From: Atriophallophorus winterbourni
Taxonomy: Eukaryota; Platyhelminthes; Trematoda; Plagiorchiida; Microphallidae
Direction: 5' to 3'
Length of the DNA stretch: 64,000 nt
NCBI GenBank assembly: GCA_013407085.1
Contig: JACCGJ010011062.1
Location: 62,001 to 126,000 of the forward strand
Under the pieces are notes generated by a model. It searched no databases. It saw only the letters and a program-made list of their open reading frames with translations, and was not told where the DNA came from. How positions within the stretch are numbered: position 1 is the stretch's first letter; every line of letters starts with the position of its first letter. This document shows, piece after piece, positions 11,488 through 23,715 of this stretch. Made by a program: the position numbers and the translations under genes.

Positions 11488-12429
11488 GTACGTATATATA
11501 TATATTTATATATCCTTACAATGTTTTATTCTGAAATCATTTTACTTACATCACCAGCTCTAATTCAGCTTTTTATGTGTTGTTCAATACTTTTGTTAAA
11601 CATTTTTCGTCATTCATTTCTCAAATCAGTCGAAACTTCTCGTAGTTGATAAAATGAACGAAATAACCAGGGAAAACGTAGTTGTCGTCACAAACTCAAG
11701 AATCCCGTTTGGTACTTGAAGATTTAAACAAAGTGCATATTTTTTAACATTCTATTTGACATTGAAAGAATTGAAACTTGGTAATTGTTGTAGACAAACA
11801 GTAAATAAAAACGCAGATGTGTCGATACACATCTGCGTCAAGGCCACACAAATAATCAATCTGGAATATATGCTGAAGCAAGTGATTTCCTAATACGTCG
11901 TTAGAACATTTTGAATTTTAGAAGAGTAAGATAGCTGGACAACAAACACTGATCCCTCCCCATATCGCGCCTCATCATGTGTTCCTTTCTCATATCGCGC
12001 GATATTTAAATAATATTAATGGGAAAATAATTCGCGAATTTACGATTTAACTTGGGTTTTCTACGTTAATCGATCAGCTGAAAACATATATACATTTATT
12101 ACTAAAATATAGAATTAAATGACATAATAATCTTAGTATTATTAATGTACAGTTATCTACTGTAAAATTCATGTAAATAAGCAATACACTACTGTATTAA
12201 ACTGTGAATGCATGGGAAAGTTTTGTGTAGTTTAAGTGTATGACGTAGAGATCATAATGCTTCAAGATAGTGTATAAGTACGTATATACATACAGTAAAA
12301 TAATCAGATTACTTTATAACGGATTTTCGGTTGTCGTAGGTGTTTATGGAACGTAAAACGGTTGATAAACACGAGATCACTGTAAATCAAATAATGCCAA
12401 AATGCAACCAGTTTTGTTTATTTATTTAG

Positions 12430-12444
12430 CTGTTAAGCTGAAGG
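12430..12444 (+). CDS. Micro-exon B1 (15 bp)
   Basis: Acceptor TTTATTTATTTAG, exon CTGTTAAGCTGAAGG, donor GTAAGT. In phase 1 it encodes AVKLK. Type B copies at 16,246 and 22,589 encode the quite different ADQPH, although surrounding intron sequence is closely similar. Confidence 0.6.
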
Positions 12445-13831
12445 GTAAGTTTCAGTACTGCTTAGTGTTTTTTGAATTTTAGCGTAAAAGTTGTTATTTT
12501 AATGTATATGTGTATAGATTTGAATCATTTTGTTTGACGAATAAACCGTCTGAAGACGGAAAGTAAGCTAAATGAAAATGCGCGAAGCAAAATAAAAGAG
12601 AATTTTAATTACTGTTTCATAAACGAAAATAGCTACTACGAAATAACCTTTTTTATGGATAAAAACGCAATTTGCATTAAGATTAACAGTGAACAGAATT
12701 TTGTATAACAAAAGTTACAAAATACATATTACATGGAATAACATAACATGTTCATCGCAAACGTGTTAAGAAAGCGTTGTTATTATCGCCTCGTAAATAA
12801 TTGTCATTTTATAAATGATTTTCTGATTTTCAACGACCACTTAGAGCGTAATTTATTGAAAATACTACACACACAATGTGAACGAGCACACCAATGTTTT
12901 TTTTCTTTTCCAATAAACATTACTCCGAGATATCTAATTGAATTCAGAATACGTTTGTCCAAAATGAATTAGTCTGTATGCATGTTGTCAGACTGAGTTG
13001 CTAAATGAAGGCTAGGGTCAAGTAACACTATATACTATGTGTACAACGTCATGTATGGGCTTCAAGATTCAAGATTTATGGTTGAAAAAAGCAATTAACT
13101 TCAAAATAAACACAGAGTAGAACCACGACGTTCAGACAAAGAATCACTTTGTGATTCTGTGTCTGAACATCGTGGTTCGTTGTACGAACTCTATATAACA
13201 GCTGGCATACAAGTATAACCTTGTTTACATCCATGTCAATTATATATTCGAATTACGTATTTATTGAAATATTCTCGAGTCAATTGCCAAGAACGTATAT
13301 ACCCGATTTATACCCATTTGTCCACGTAAAAAAGTTTCAAAAAGTATATCAAATCTTCACTACTCCATTTTGTGTTCGGGGATTCAAAACAAAAAGTTAT
13401 ACGCGAAACAACTATTTTAACCCGTTGTCTACGATAATTGGATATACGTATTTGATGATATTGTTGTGCTATTCTGCTCAATTAAGGCATAAATAAAACA
13501 TGATTCATTTTTATGGATCAGATACCAGACGCCGCCTGACAAGTGAACTCCGATAGTGACTGAGGGTACCGACGGGAGCTACTGAGCAATCAAATGCTAG
13601 TTTGAGGTGGTAACTAGAGTTACCGTCAGTAGACAAAGGGTTAGAAGTTTCAGGATTTTCTTGAGAACCACGATACAGTGTTACGGCATACAAATGAAAG
13701 TTTTGTTGTAAACTCTGGGTTGTACAAATAGTAATTATGCTCATGTGTAAAGAACAATTAGAGATCGGGGTATAATACTTGACGTAAAATTTTGTAAAGC
13801 ACCATTACTAATTTTTTTGTTTCTCATCCAG

Positions 13832-13846
13832 AAGGGGAAGAGTCCG
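13832..13846 (+). CDS. Micro-exon A2 (15 bp)
   Basis: Acceptor TTTCTCATCCAG, exon AAGGGGAAGAGTCCG, donor GTACGT. Phase 1 reading EGEES, acidic where A1 (GNKKS) is basic. Flanking intron matches the other type A copies closely. Confidence 0.65.
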
Positions 13847-14622
13847 GTACGTATATATATATATATATATATTTATATAACCTTACAATGTTTTTTTCTG
13901 AAATTATTTTGCGTACGTCACCTGCTCTAATTCAGCTTTATATGAGTTGTTCAATACATTTTTTAAACATTTTTTGTCATTCATTTTTCAAATCATTCGA
14001 AACTTCTCATAGTTGATAAAATGAACGACTTAATCAGGAAAAACGTAGTTGTTCGTCACAAACTCAAGAATCCCGTTTGGTACTTGAAGATTTAAACAAA
14101 GTGCATATTTTTTAACATTCTATTTGACATTGAAAGAATTGAAACTTGGTAACTGTTGTAGACAAACAGTAAATAAAAACGCAGATGTGTATCGACACAT
14201 CTGCGTCAAGGCCACACAGATATTCAATCTGGAATATATGCTGAAGCAAGTGATTTCCTAATACATCGTTAGAAAAGTTTGAATCTTAGAAGAGTAAGAT
14301 AGCTGGACAATATACACTGATCCCTCCCCATATCGCGCCTCATCATGTGTACCTTATTTTTATCGCGCGATATATAAATAATATTAATGGGGAAAATAAT
14401 TCTCGAATTTACGATTTGACTTGAGTTTTTACGGAAGTCGATCGGCTGATAACGTATTTACAAATATACCCTAAAATATAAAATTAAATAGATTATAATT
14501 TCAGCATTATTAATGCAGATTTATATACTGTGCAATTCGTGGTTCAATAGCAACAGGGTTTGATATTTTTTTATTTTCTCATTATTAGGAAATAAAATAA
14601 TGTGAATCACTATGAATTTCAG

Positions 14623-14637
14623 GTTTCACATATCAAG
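14623..14637 (+). CDS. Micro-exon C1 (15 bp)
   Basis: Acceptor ATGAATTTCAG, exon GTTTCACATATCAAG, donor GTAAGC. Phase 1 reading GFTYQ. Second copy 179 bp downstream (C2); a third copy at 10,952 has lost its acceptor. Confidence 0.55.
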
Positions 14638-14741
14638 GTAAGCTTTCAAATTGTAACACTATTTGTTGAATTTAAATAAAAGATTTCATAATAGGGAGAT
14701 TGGTATTCTAAAATTTATTTTTAAAAAAAATTTAAAAGAAT

Positions 14742-14778
<37 letters not shown>

Positions 14779-14801
14779 ATGTGGACCGCTCTGAATTTCA
14801 G

Positions 14802-14816
14802 CTATTTCATCGTTTG
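14802..14816 (+). CDS. Micro-exon C2 (15 bp)
   Basis: Acceptor CTGAATTTCAG, exon CTATTTCATCGTTTG, donor GTAAGC. Phase 1 reading AISSF. The surrounding ~170 bp is a local tandem duplicate of the C1 surroundings, yet the five residues share almost nothing with GFTYQ. Confidence 0.55.
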
Positions 14817-15318
14817 GTAAGCTTTCAAATTGAAACACTGTTTGTTGAATTTAATTAAAAGATTTCATAATAGGGAGATTAGTATTCTAAAAAATTTTTC
14901 CTAATAAATTTTAAAAGAATTTTAAATATGTATATATATATATATCTTGCTGTTCAATAAGAAACATTAGTTTACTCTTTAAGTCAGTTTCTAAAATATA
15001 TTATTCTTGACCGCAAAGCGTAATTAAGGCATATTTAATGTTTTATGTAATCGATATTCGATCTTTCAAACAAAATAAACTTTGAAATTGAGGCCACAAA
15101 CATTAAGAACAATTTATTAAATACGTCCATGTCAGATATATGTTTCAATTACATATTTGACGAAATATTCTCGAGTCGATTGCCAAGAACGTATAGACCC
15201 GATTAAGATCCATTTGTTCACGTAAAAAAGTTTCAAAAAAGTATATCAAAACTTCACTACAATACTTGACGTGATATTTTGTAAAGCACCATTATTGAGG
15301 TTTTTGTTTCTCATCCAG

Positions 15319-15332
15319 GAAAGAAAAATCCG
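15319..15332 (+). pseudogene. Micro-exon type A, broken copy (14 bp)
   Basis: Same acceptor TTTCTCATCCAG as other type A exons, but the body GAAAGAAAAATCCG is 14 bp and the donor is GTTAGT. Inclusion would shift frame, so this copy is probably skipped or dead. Confidence 0.5.
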
Positions 15333-15449
15333 GTTAGTTATATACTATATATATATAATATATCTAGAACTATATATATATATATAATATTCGATATATA
15401 TATATAGATAGAAGATGGATATATATATATAATATTATATATATATATA

Positions 15450-15480
<31 letters not shown>

Positions 15481-15560
15481 CCTTAAAATGTTTTATTCTG
15501 AAATTATTTTGCGTACAATTTCGTAGAGCACCATTAATAATTTTTTTGTTTCTCATCCAG

Positions 15561-15575
15561 GAGAGGAAAAGTCCG
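15561..15575 (+). CDS. Micro-exon A4 (15 bp)
   Basis: Acceptor TTTCTCATCCAG, exon GAGAGGAAAAGTCCG, donor GTACGT. Phase 1 reading GEEKS. Confidence 0.6.
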
Positions 15576-16245
15576 GTACGTACATCACCTGCTCTAATTC
15601 AGCTTTTTATGAGTTGTTCAATACATTTTTTAAACATTTTTTGTCATTCATTTTTCAAATCAGTCGAAACTTCTCGTAGTTGATAAAATGAACGACTCAA
15701 TCAGGCAAAACGTAGTTGTTCGTCACAAACTCAAGAATCCCATTTGGTACTTGAAGATTTAAACAAAGTGCATATTTTTTAACATTCTATTTGACATTGA
15801 AAGAATTGAAACTTGGTAACTGTTGTAGACAAACAGCAAATAAAAACGCAGATGTGTATCGACTTGGGTTTTCTACGTTAATCGATCAGCTGAAAACGTA
15901 TATACATTTATTGGCTAAAGTATAAAATTAGATAAGTTAATAAATTTAGTATTATTAATGCAGATTTATATACTGTACAATCGGTGTGAACGAGCAATAG
16001 TGTACTGTAATATATTCTGTAAATTCATTGGAAATATTTATCTAGTTTATTCGTGTGAGGTAGAGATTGTAATGCTTCAAGATAATATGCTTTTAATTTA
16101 CTTTACGGATTTTCTGTTATCGTGGTTGTTTATGGAACGTACCACTGTTGATAGGAGAGAGATCGCTGTTAATCAATTGCAGATGAAAGCTATTGATAAA
16201 ACGTTTAATCCTGCCAAAATGCAACCAGTTTTGTTTATTTTTTAG

Positions 16246-16260
16246 CTGATCAGCCGCATG
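16246..16260 (+). CDS. Micro-exon B2 (15 bp)
   Basis: Acceptor TTTATTTTTTAG, exon CTGATCAGCCGCATG, donor GTAAGT. Phase 1 reading ADQPH. The identical exon B3 lies at 22,589 in the tandem copy of this module. Confidence 0.6.
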
Positions 16261-16959
16261 GTAAGTTTCAGTACTGCTTAGTGTTTTTTGAATTTTAGCG
16301 TAAACGTTGTTATTTTAATGTATATGTGTATAGATTTGATCCATTTTGTTTGACGAATAAACCGTCTGAAGACGGAAAATAAGCTAAATGAAAATGCGCG
16401 AAGCAAAATGAAAGAGAATTTTAATCACTGTTTCAGGAACGAAAATAGCTACAGCGAAATAACCTTTTTTATGGATAAAAACGCAATTTGCATAAGGATG
16501 ATCAATGAACGGAATTTAGTATAATAAAAGTTATAAAATACAAATAATATCGAAAAACATAACACGTTTATCGCCAACGTGTTAAGGACGCGTTGTTATT
16601 ATCGCCTCGTAAATAATTGTCATTTCTTAATTGATTTCCTGATTTTCAACGACCACTTAGAGTGTAATTTATTGAAAATCCTACACACACAATGTGAACG
16701 AGTACACCAATGTTTTTTTTTCAATAAAAAAATGACTCCAAGACTTGATTTCTGATTGAATTCAGAATACGTTTTTCTAAAATGAATTAGTCTGTAAGCA
16801 TGTTGTCAGACTGAGTTGCTAGATGAAGGCTAGGGTCAAGTAACACTATATACTATGGGTATAACTTCATGTATAGGCTTCAAGATTCAAGATTTATGGT
16901 TGAAAAAAGCAATTAACTTTAAAATAAACACAGAGTAGAATTATATGTACAAATATACA

Positions 16960-16996
<37 letters not shown>

Positions 16997-17434
16997 CAAT
17001 TTACAATGTGACTCCGAAATCAATATAAATAGAAACATTGATATATTTTTTAACAAATTCGGAGAGCCCAGATTGCTTTCGATTCTTAAATATGTTCGAA
17101 TTCTGTTTGTGTGAAATGGTGTTAACCGCGCAACATGGAATGGCCAAAAATTATAATTATGGTTTGGAAATAATCATTCTACTTACATCGGTGTCTTATT
17201 TTTAAGTTAAATGTTGATTTCATATCTGAACGGATGAAATGCCCAATAATTTCCGCGAAAGAATTTTTCCTATCATAAAACGACCACAGTGAAACCCGAT
17301 AGAGGAATTTGTCCAGTATAATGCGCATTCACACAAATTTGTTTTTTTATTCATATACTCTATTTCCCTTTGTTGTTGTTGTTGGCCTCCGTCGGTCGAT
17401 GTCGACCATGGATGTACATCACATCGCATGAATT

Positions 17435-18892
17435 TCATGTTTTGCAGCTTTTTGAATGACTAAACAGTCCGATTCGGGAGGAACAATCTCTCCCGCAGCG
17501 CTTGCAACGATAGTCAGAACTCTGTTGTATTGCATCAGTTGCACGCCGGCGGCGTGATCTGCGTTCAGCAGCCAGGAGCTGTATTTGCTCCTCCCCGGCT
17601 TGCAGACGACGCTTTACACAATGCCTCCAAAGTGAGCGGTCAAGAGCAAGTTCTTCCCAGCTTGCGGGGTCAATGTCAAGAGCTTTCATATCTCTTTTGC
17701 AAATATCTTTGTACCGCAAGTGCGGTCTGCCCAATGGTCGACTTCCTAATTGCAACTCACCGTAGAGTAGATCTTTCGGAATACGACCATTTTCCATTTT
17801 ATAGACATGACCAAGCCACCGCAGGCGGCGCTGACGTAATAGGGTGAACATGCTCTGTAGACCAGCTTTTGAAAGCACTTCAGCGTTAGTCACTCTGTCC
17901 ATCCACGATATGTTCAAGATACGACGGATGCTTCGTAGATGGAAAGCATTCAGCTTCCGTTCGTGTCTTGCGTGGGTGGTCCAGGTTTCACTGCCGTATA
18001 GTAAAGCATTTAGTACGCACGCGCTGTATACCATCATCTTTGTCTTTACAGTCAGCTTGCGGTTACCCCAAACACGAGAGTTCAATCGAGACAGAATGAC
18101 AGCTGCTCTGCCAATCCGCTTATCAATCTCCGTGTCTAGCGAGAGGTTATCTGCAATGGTTGAACCAAGATATGTGAAATGATGTACTGGTTCGAGCTGA
18201 CAGTTTCCAACAGTGATGATTGGTGGCGATACAGTCCCTTGACCAAGGACTTTGGTCTTGCTCATGCTGATTGTTAGACCAAAGTCTTTGCATGCCGACG
18301 AAAAACAGTCCATTAGCGACTGTAGGTTCTCTTGGGAGTGAGCAATAAAGGCTGCAGCGTCGGCAAACAACAGGTCACGGATTATCACATCCCGTACTTT
18401 GGTTCGTGCTCTCAACCGGTTCAGGTTGAAAAGCTTACCATCACTTCGCGTGCGTATGTAAATGCCTTATGTTCTCGTCCTAAAAGCGTGCTTCAGAAGC
18501 AGAGCAAAGAAAATGCCGAACAGCGTGGGAGCAAGAACACACCCTTGTTTGACGCATCGGCGAATTTCAAATGCTTCTGAACTGCAACCGTTAAAATGGA
18601 CTGAGCCTTTCATGCCTGAGTGGAACGAAATGACGAGTCTGAGCAGCCTTGGAGGGCAACCTATCATATCAAGCATTTTGAAAAGACCCTCCCTGCTGAC
18701 GTAGTCGAATGCCTTAGTTAAATCAATAAAAACAGCGTATAATGGCATACGCTGTTCCCGACACTTTTCTTGCAGTTGTCTCAGGGAGAAGATCATGTCA
18801 ACGGTTGATCTTCCCTTGCGGAAGCCACATTGAGATTCGGAGTAAATTTTATCAGCTAAAAATTTGCAGCCGGATCTGTAAGACTTTAGCAA
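17435..18892 (-). pseudogene. RTE ORF, RT palm, thumb and zinc finger
   Basis: One frame with an in-frame TAA at about 18,467-18,469. Motif A is VFIDLTKAFDYVSREGL and motif B is CVKQGCVLAPTLF. Motif C reads LLFADAAAFIAH: the second Asp of FADD is Ala (codon at 18,356-18,358), which should abolish catalysis. The C-terminus has YRCKRCGRDCSSRIGLFSHSKS, shown here only by its spacing C-x2-C-x9-H-x4-C, a zinc finger typical of this RTE group. Confidence 0.8.
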
Positions 18893-19964
18893 ACAATTTG
18901 CCTACAACATTCAGAAGGGAGATTCCTCTGTAATTGTTGCATTCGCCTCTATCACCCTTATTCTTAAATAGCGTGATGATCTTTGTGTCTCGCATCTCTT
19001 GTGGGACACCCCCCTCCTGCCAGCACTGAAGAAGCAAATGGTGAAGAGGCTGTAATAATGCTGCTCTACCGCATTTGATGAGCTCAGGTGGAATTCCGTC
19101 GTCACCAGGGGCCTTCCCATTCGCTAAGCGGTCGATTGCCTTATTGAGCTCATCAAGAGTAGGAGGGGTATCTAGATGTTCAATGGTCGGCAACCGTTCG
19201 ACATTTTCAAGTGCATGCGATAGAACCGTACTGTCCCTAGAGTAGAGAGAAGAGAAGTGCTCTACCCATCTTTCCATCTGTTGAGTTTTGTCGACAATCG
19301 GCTTACCAGATAAAGACTTAATGGGAGCCGTTTTAAGTTTGTTTGGGCCAATGGCTCTCTTGATCCCATCATACATACCGTGAAAATTTCCGGTATCCGC
19401 AGCTTTTTGGATATTGAGGCTAACTTCAGTCCAATAGTCGTTTGCACATCGCCTCGCAGTCTGTTGGACCTTATTTCTAGCTGCTTTTAGAAGACGTACG
19501 TTTTCATCTGTTGGCATACCTTTGTACCTCAAGAACGCTGAGCGTTTCTCATCCTTCACAGCAGCCAACTCAGAAGCGTTTGCTTCGAACCAGTCGCTCG
19601 TTCGAGCTTTCTTCGGACCGAACGTGGAAAGTGCGACTCGGCATATGCTGCTTTTTATCAATTCCCAGTTTTCTGAAGCAGATTCAAGTGGGGTTGTCTT
19701 GTTGAATTCGTCTGTGAAGGCTTTTGCGAATTTCGCAGTTAGATTAGGTTCGCACATGCGAGTGACGTCTATCCTAGGCTTAGCAGACAATTTGGTGCGG
19801 TGAAATCTCATGTGGGGAAGCTTCAGTTTTGCACAGACCAGTGAATGATCAGTGTCGCAGTCTGCGCTTTGATATGATCTGGTGAGGAGCACGCTTCCTA
19901 TATTAGTACGCTTAACAAGAATAAGATCAAGCTGATGCCAATGCTTAGAGCGAGGATGTTCCAA
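18852..19964 (-). pseudogene. RTE ORF, endonuclease end, linker and RT start
   Basis: 370 residues in a second frame: the DHSLV endonuclease end, a linker, GKAPGDDGIPPELIKCG, and the RT motif NNYRGISLLNVVGKLFAKVL. The frame ends at about 18,860, where an extra T in a T-run (ATTTTTAGC) shifts it. The following frame resumes ADKIYSESQCGFRKGRST. Confidence 0.8.
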
Positions 19965-20674
19965 GAGACTTTATGCTGTGGTTTTGTTTGAAAGAAAGTG
20001 TTACTGACACAAAGATTGAACTGTGTGCACAATTCTAAAAGGCGTTGCCCATTTTCATTGGTTTTACCTACACCGAACCTTCCGAGACAGTTTTGCCAAG
20101 ACTCGTAATCTGCACCAACTCTGGCATTGAAATCACCCAATACCACTACACAGTTTTTCTGTGGCACGTTTTTCAGGACGGCTGTGAGGTTATGATAAAA
20201 AGCGTCTTTTTCAGCAGGCGTCGCAGAGAGCGTCGGTGCATAAACGTTGACCAACGTAATGGTACCAGTAATGCACCTCAGATTTAAAGTCCAAATCCGT
20301 TCGCTCCCGCTGCTGCTCGGTTCTGTTGCTTTCAATATGTCGTTTCGCACGGCAAACCCAACTCCATGCAGTCGAGGCTCATCGGAACCTCTTCCTTTCC
20401 AAAAGAATGTGTAATCACTTTCTGTTAGCTTACCAGTGTCTGGTAAGCGCGTCTCTTGTAGGGCAGCCACGTCGACATTCAGCCTCTTTAGCTCGTTGTT
20501 AATCACGGCGGACTTTCTAACGCCTCTGATATTCGAGACGTCGTCATGAAATCCTGGAAGCATGGACCGGACGTTCCAGGTTCCAAGTTTCAGAACTGAC
20601 ATTTGTTGTTTGGTATTTCGATTCGCTGGTGCGGAAAAATACAGTCTGCTTGTCGGTTGATTCCTAATCCCCAT
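19898..20674 (-). pseudogene. RTE ORF, APE-type endonuclease part
   Basis: 258 residues of an exonuclease-endonuclease-phosphatase domain: LGTWNVRSML near residue 31, ALQETRLPD, a VNVYAPTLS motif, and the catalytic GDFNARVGADY. In RTE elements this domain nicks target DNA to prime reverse transcription. The frame is lost near 19,962 (one base missing in the TGGAACAT context). The next frame continues with HPRSKHWHQLDLIL and the final motif DTDHSLV. Confidence 0.8.
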
Positions 20675-21350
20675 GCACCCAATGAGGATAGCAGACCGTG
20701 GCGAGACGGCACCTTATTGACTGGGGGCTGCCCAGCTTGAGGCGGGCGGTAGCCGTCCAATGAGACCTGAAAGTCTCTCCCACCGTCGAAAGCAGCCCCA
20801 GGCGCTTAGCTCTACGCCAGTCGAGCCATAGCTTTTAACCGGTATCTGCTGCTTCCCGTGTTATTTTCCGTAGAAGCGGAATGGAGTGTCCTCTCCATTT
20901 GTGCGTTGTGATGTACGCCAGGGCAGTTCAATATGGAGAACTAGCTGTTGCCCATGCAGCAAGTGCTCCCTCTCCACGGCACCACTGGAACCAAAGGAAC
21001 AGCTAGGCTGATACGTTTGGACAACGATGCCGTCGCAGGAGCTGGCAGGACGAAGTTGAATAAACTTCGGACTGCCTAACGGGACTCCGGCTCCGGAATT
21101 TTTCCTCGAGGTTGACTCCTGAAGCCTTTTCCATGAATGGATGTAGCCACAAGGCAGTGGAGGTTTGAGATAAGGGTTTTCCTTCCCCTAGGTGGGCCGC
21201 CTTCATGGACAAACGAGCTCCACCTGCCCGAAGCATGCTGGTTTTGAGGCGCCAGTCAGCCGCCTTCGCCCTTTCTCCTGTCAGTAGAAGCAGTTCCGCC
21301 GGGTCACACAGTACCACGCGTGCAGGCCAGGAGCTGGACTTGGTTGTCAG

Positions 21351-21974
21351 TTGTTTCATAAATCTACAAACATAAATATAAAACTCATTAATAAAGCAAC
21401 TTTTCCAATGTTATTTTATAATTTATAAGTTAAACTGAATGGGTATTTTTATAATTTCATACAGAACAACAAGTAGCTCGTAAGTATAATGTTTTTGTAC
21501 GCAATTTACATTTATATGTCGTGTGCGTGACGGAAATGCATGCGAACGAGATTTTTTCTGCTTGGTCGTGGTGTAAAACACATTCAATATGATTATGGGC
21601 TGATATGATTGAACACGTTGGTTGTTTCAAATTTAACCATCAGTGGCACTCAAGCGCATGCGATACTGATCCTACTTTTCTTACCTGATGAGAGCAAACA
21701 GCTGGATATGCAGGATATGCAGGCAAATGAGCTTTATGTTCTGAGTCATCTGTTCACACCCTGACTGCATGTGTGTTGGCTCATACGATTGAACATAAGG
21801 ACCATCTTACCGACCATTGTCATTCAAGCGCTATTTGTTTAACTTTCCTACACTATTTTAAGCGCATGCGGATCCTAATACTATTGTTTCAGTCTGATGT
21901 GTGCAAACAATAGAAAAAAGGTAGTGTGATGTGTTTGAAGTAAATACATGTAAATTACCTTTTATCCTCATGTG
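21351..21974. repeat. Intron module block P, copy 1
   Basis: Matches 23,716-24,345 at roughly 95% by eye, including TGTTTCATAAATCTACAAAC and the GCATGCGGATCCTAATACTA block. It is the right flank of the RTE insertion and the direct continuation of 17,371. At about 21,975 it joins the half-hairpin ATCGACACATCTGCG. Confidence 0.75.
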
Positions 21975-23302
21975 ATATCGACACATCTGCGTCAAGGCCA
22001 CACAAATATTCAATCGGGAATATATGCTGAAGCAAGTGATTTCCTAATAGGTCGTCAGAAAATTTTGAGTTTTAGAAGAGTAAGATAGCTGGACAATATA
22101 CACTGATCCCTCCCCATATCGCGCCTTATCATTTGTACCTTATTTTTATCGCGCGATATATAAATAATATTAATGGGGAAAATAGTTCTCGAATTTAAGA
22201 TTTAACTTGAGTTTTCTACGGAAGTCGATCGGCTGAAAACGTATATACATTTATTGGCTAAAGTATAAAATTAAATAAGATAATAAATTTAGTATTATTA
22301 ATGCAGATTTATATGCTGTACAATTCGTGTAAACGAGCAATAGTGTACTGTAATATATTCTGTAAATTCATTGGAAAGATTTATCTAGTGTATTCGTGTG
22401 AGGTAGAGATTGTAATGCTCCAAGATAATATGCTTTTAATTTACTTTACGGATTTTCTGTTATCGTGGTTGTTTATGGAACGTACCACTGTTGATAGGAG
22501 AGAGATCGCTGTTAATCAATTACAGATGAAAGCTATTGATAAAACGTTCAATCCTGCCAAAATGCAACCAGTTTTGTTTATTTTTTAGCTGATCAGCCGC
22601 ATGGTAAGTTTCAGTACTGCTTAGTGTTTTTTGAATTTTAGCGTAAACGTTGTTATTTTAATGTATATGTGTATAGATTTGATCCATTTTGTTTGACGAA
22701 TAAACCGTCTGAAGACGGAAAATAAGCTAAATGAAAATGCGCGAAGCAAAATGAAAGAGAATTTTAATCACTGTTTCAGGAACGAAAATAGCTACAGCGA
22801 AATAACCTTTTTTATGGATAAAAACGCAATTTGCATAAGGATGATCAATGAACGGAATTTAGTATAATAAAAGTTATAAAATACAAATAATATCGAAAAA
22901 CATAACACGTTTATCGCCAACGTGTTAAGGACGCGTTGTTATTATCGCCTCGTAAATAATTGTCATTTCTTAATTGATTTCCTGATTTTCAACGACCACT
23001 TAGAGTGTAATTTATTGAAAATCCTACACACACAATGTGAACGAGTACACCAATGTTTTTTTTTCAATAAAAAAATGACTCCAAGACTTGATTTCTGATT
23101 GAATTCAGAATACGTTTTTCTAAAATGAATTAGTCTGTAAGCATGTTGTCAGACTGAGTTGCTAGATGAAGGCTAGGGTCAAGTAACACTATATACTATG
23201 GGTATAACTTCATGTATAGGCTTCAAGATTCAAGATTTATGGTTGAAAAAAGCAATTAACTTTAAAATAAACACAGAGTAGAATTATATGTACAAATATA
23301 CA

Positions 23303-23339
<37 letters not shown>

Positions 23340-23715
23340 CAATTTACAATGTGACTCCGAAATCAATATAAATAGAAACATTGATATATTTTTTAACAAA
23401 TTCGGAGAGCCCAGATTGCTTTCGATTCTTAAATATGTTCGAATTCTGTTTGTGTGAAATGGTGTTAACCGCGCAACATGGAATGGCCAAAAATTATAAT
23501 TATGGTTTGGAAATAATCATTCTACTTACATCGGTGTCTTATTTTTAAGTTAAATGTTGATTTCATATCTGAACGGATGAAATGCCCAATAATTTCCGCG
23601 AAAGAATTTTTCCTATCATAAAACGACCACAGTGAAACCCGATAGAGGAATTTGTCCAGTATAATGCGCATTCACACAAATTTGTTTTTTTATTCATATA
23701 CTCTATTTCCCTTTA
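21975..23715. repeat. Intron module, unfilled tandem copy
   Basis: Tandem copy of 15,870-17,371. From 22,604 to 23,711 I see no difference from 16,261-17,371, including the 33 bp TA microsatellite (16,961-16,993 and 23,304-23,336). Left of exon B the two differ at about 3% of sites. Carries micro-exon B3. Confidence 0.8.
22589..22603 (+). CDS. Micro-exon B3 (15 bp)
   Basis: Identical to B2: acceptor TTTATTTTTTAG, exon CTGATCAGCCGCATG, donor GTAAGT; phase 1 reading ADQPH. If the module duplication is an assembly artefact this is the other allele of B2. Confidence 0.55.

Larger units (their letters stand above)
10820..13190. repeat. Intron module 1 of the micro-exon gene
   Basis: The introns around C0, A1 and B1. 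Segments recur at 13,200-17,371, 21,975-23,715 and 24,550-26,720, including the block after TTTCAAACAAAATAAAC, the AAACGTAGTTG block, an ACGCAGATGTGT hairpin (11,811-11,838) and the block before exon B. A TA microsatellite lies at about 11,080-11,097. ORFs here (for example 11,206-11,649) cross these repeats and are not conserved. Confidence 0.7.
13191..17371. repeat. Intron module 2 of the micro-exon gene
   Basis: Duplicated intron sequence carrying A2, C1, C2, broken A3, A4 and B2. 13,201-13,760 matches 25,131-25,700; 15,870-17,371 matches 22,210-23,714. TA microsatellites at about 13,855-13,872, 14,746-14,771, 14,930-14,945, 15,340-15,480 and 16,961-16,993. At 15,859-15,863 the ACGCAGATGTGT hairpin seen at 14,179 is cut in half and joined to later module sequence, a deletion. 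Confidence 0.75.
17372..21350 (-). mobile_element. RTE retrotransposon, near full length, inactive
   Basis: A 3,979 bp element on the minus strand: 5' leader (21,350-20,680), endonuclease, RT, C-terminal zinc finger, and a short AAC tail (GTTGTTGTTGTTGG on the plus strand at 17,372). Its borders are exact because the unfilled site survives at 23,705-23,725: CTATTTCCCTTT then A then TTGTTTCATAAATC. The 5' end lacks about 80 bases present in other copies. Any target duplication merges with the TTG tail. It has one in-frame stop, two frameshifts and a lost catalytic residue, so it is not autonomous. Confidence 0.9.

Noticed and set aside
11206..11649. 147-codon ORF
   Set aside because: Crosses micro-exon A1 in another frame, and its duplicates are truncated; chance ORF in AT-rich repeats.
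15958..16245. 95-codon ORF repeated at 15,958, 22,301 and 26,072
   Set aside because: It lies in the intron upstream of exon B and runs into the acceptor tract. It is carried by the module duplication, is broken in module 1, and has no codon-level conservation or recognisable domain.
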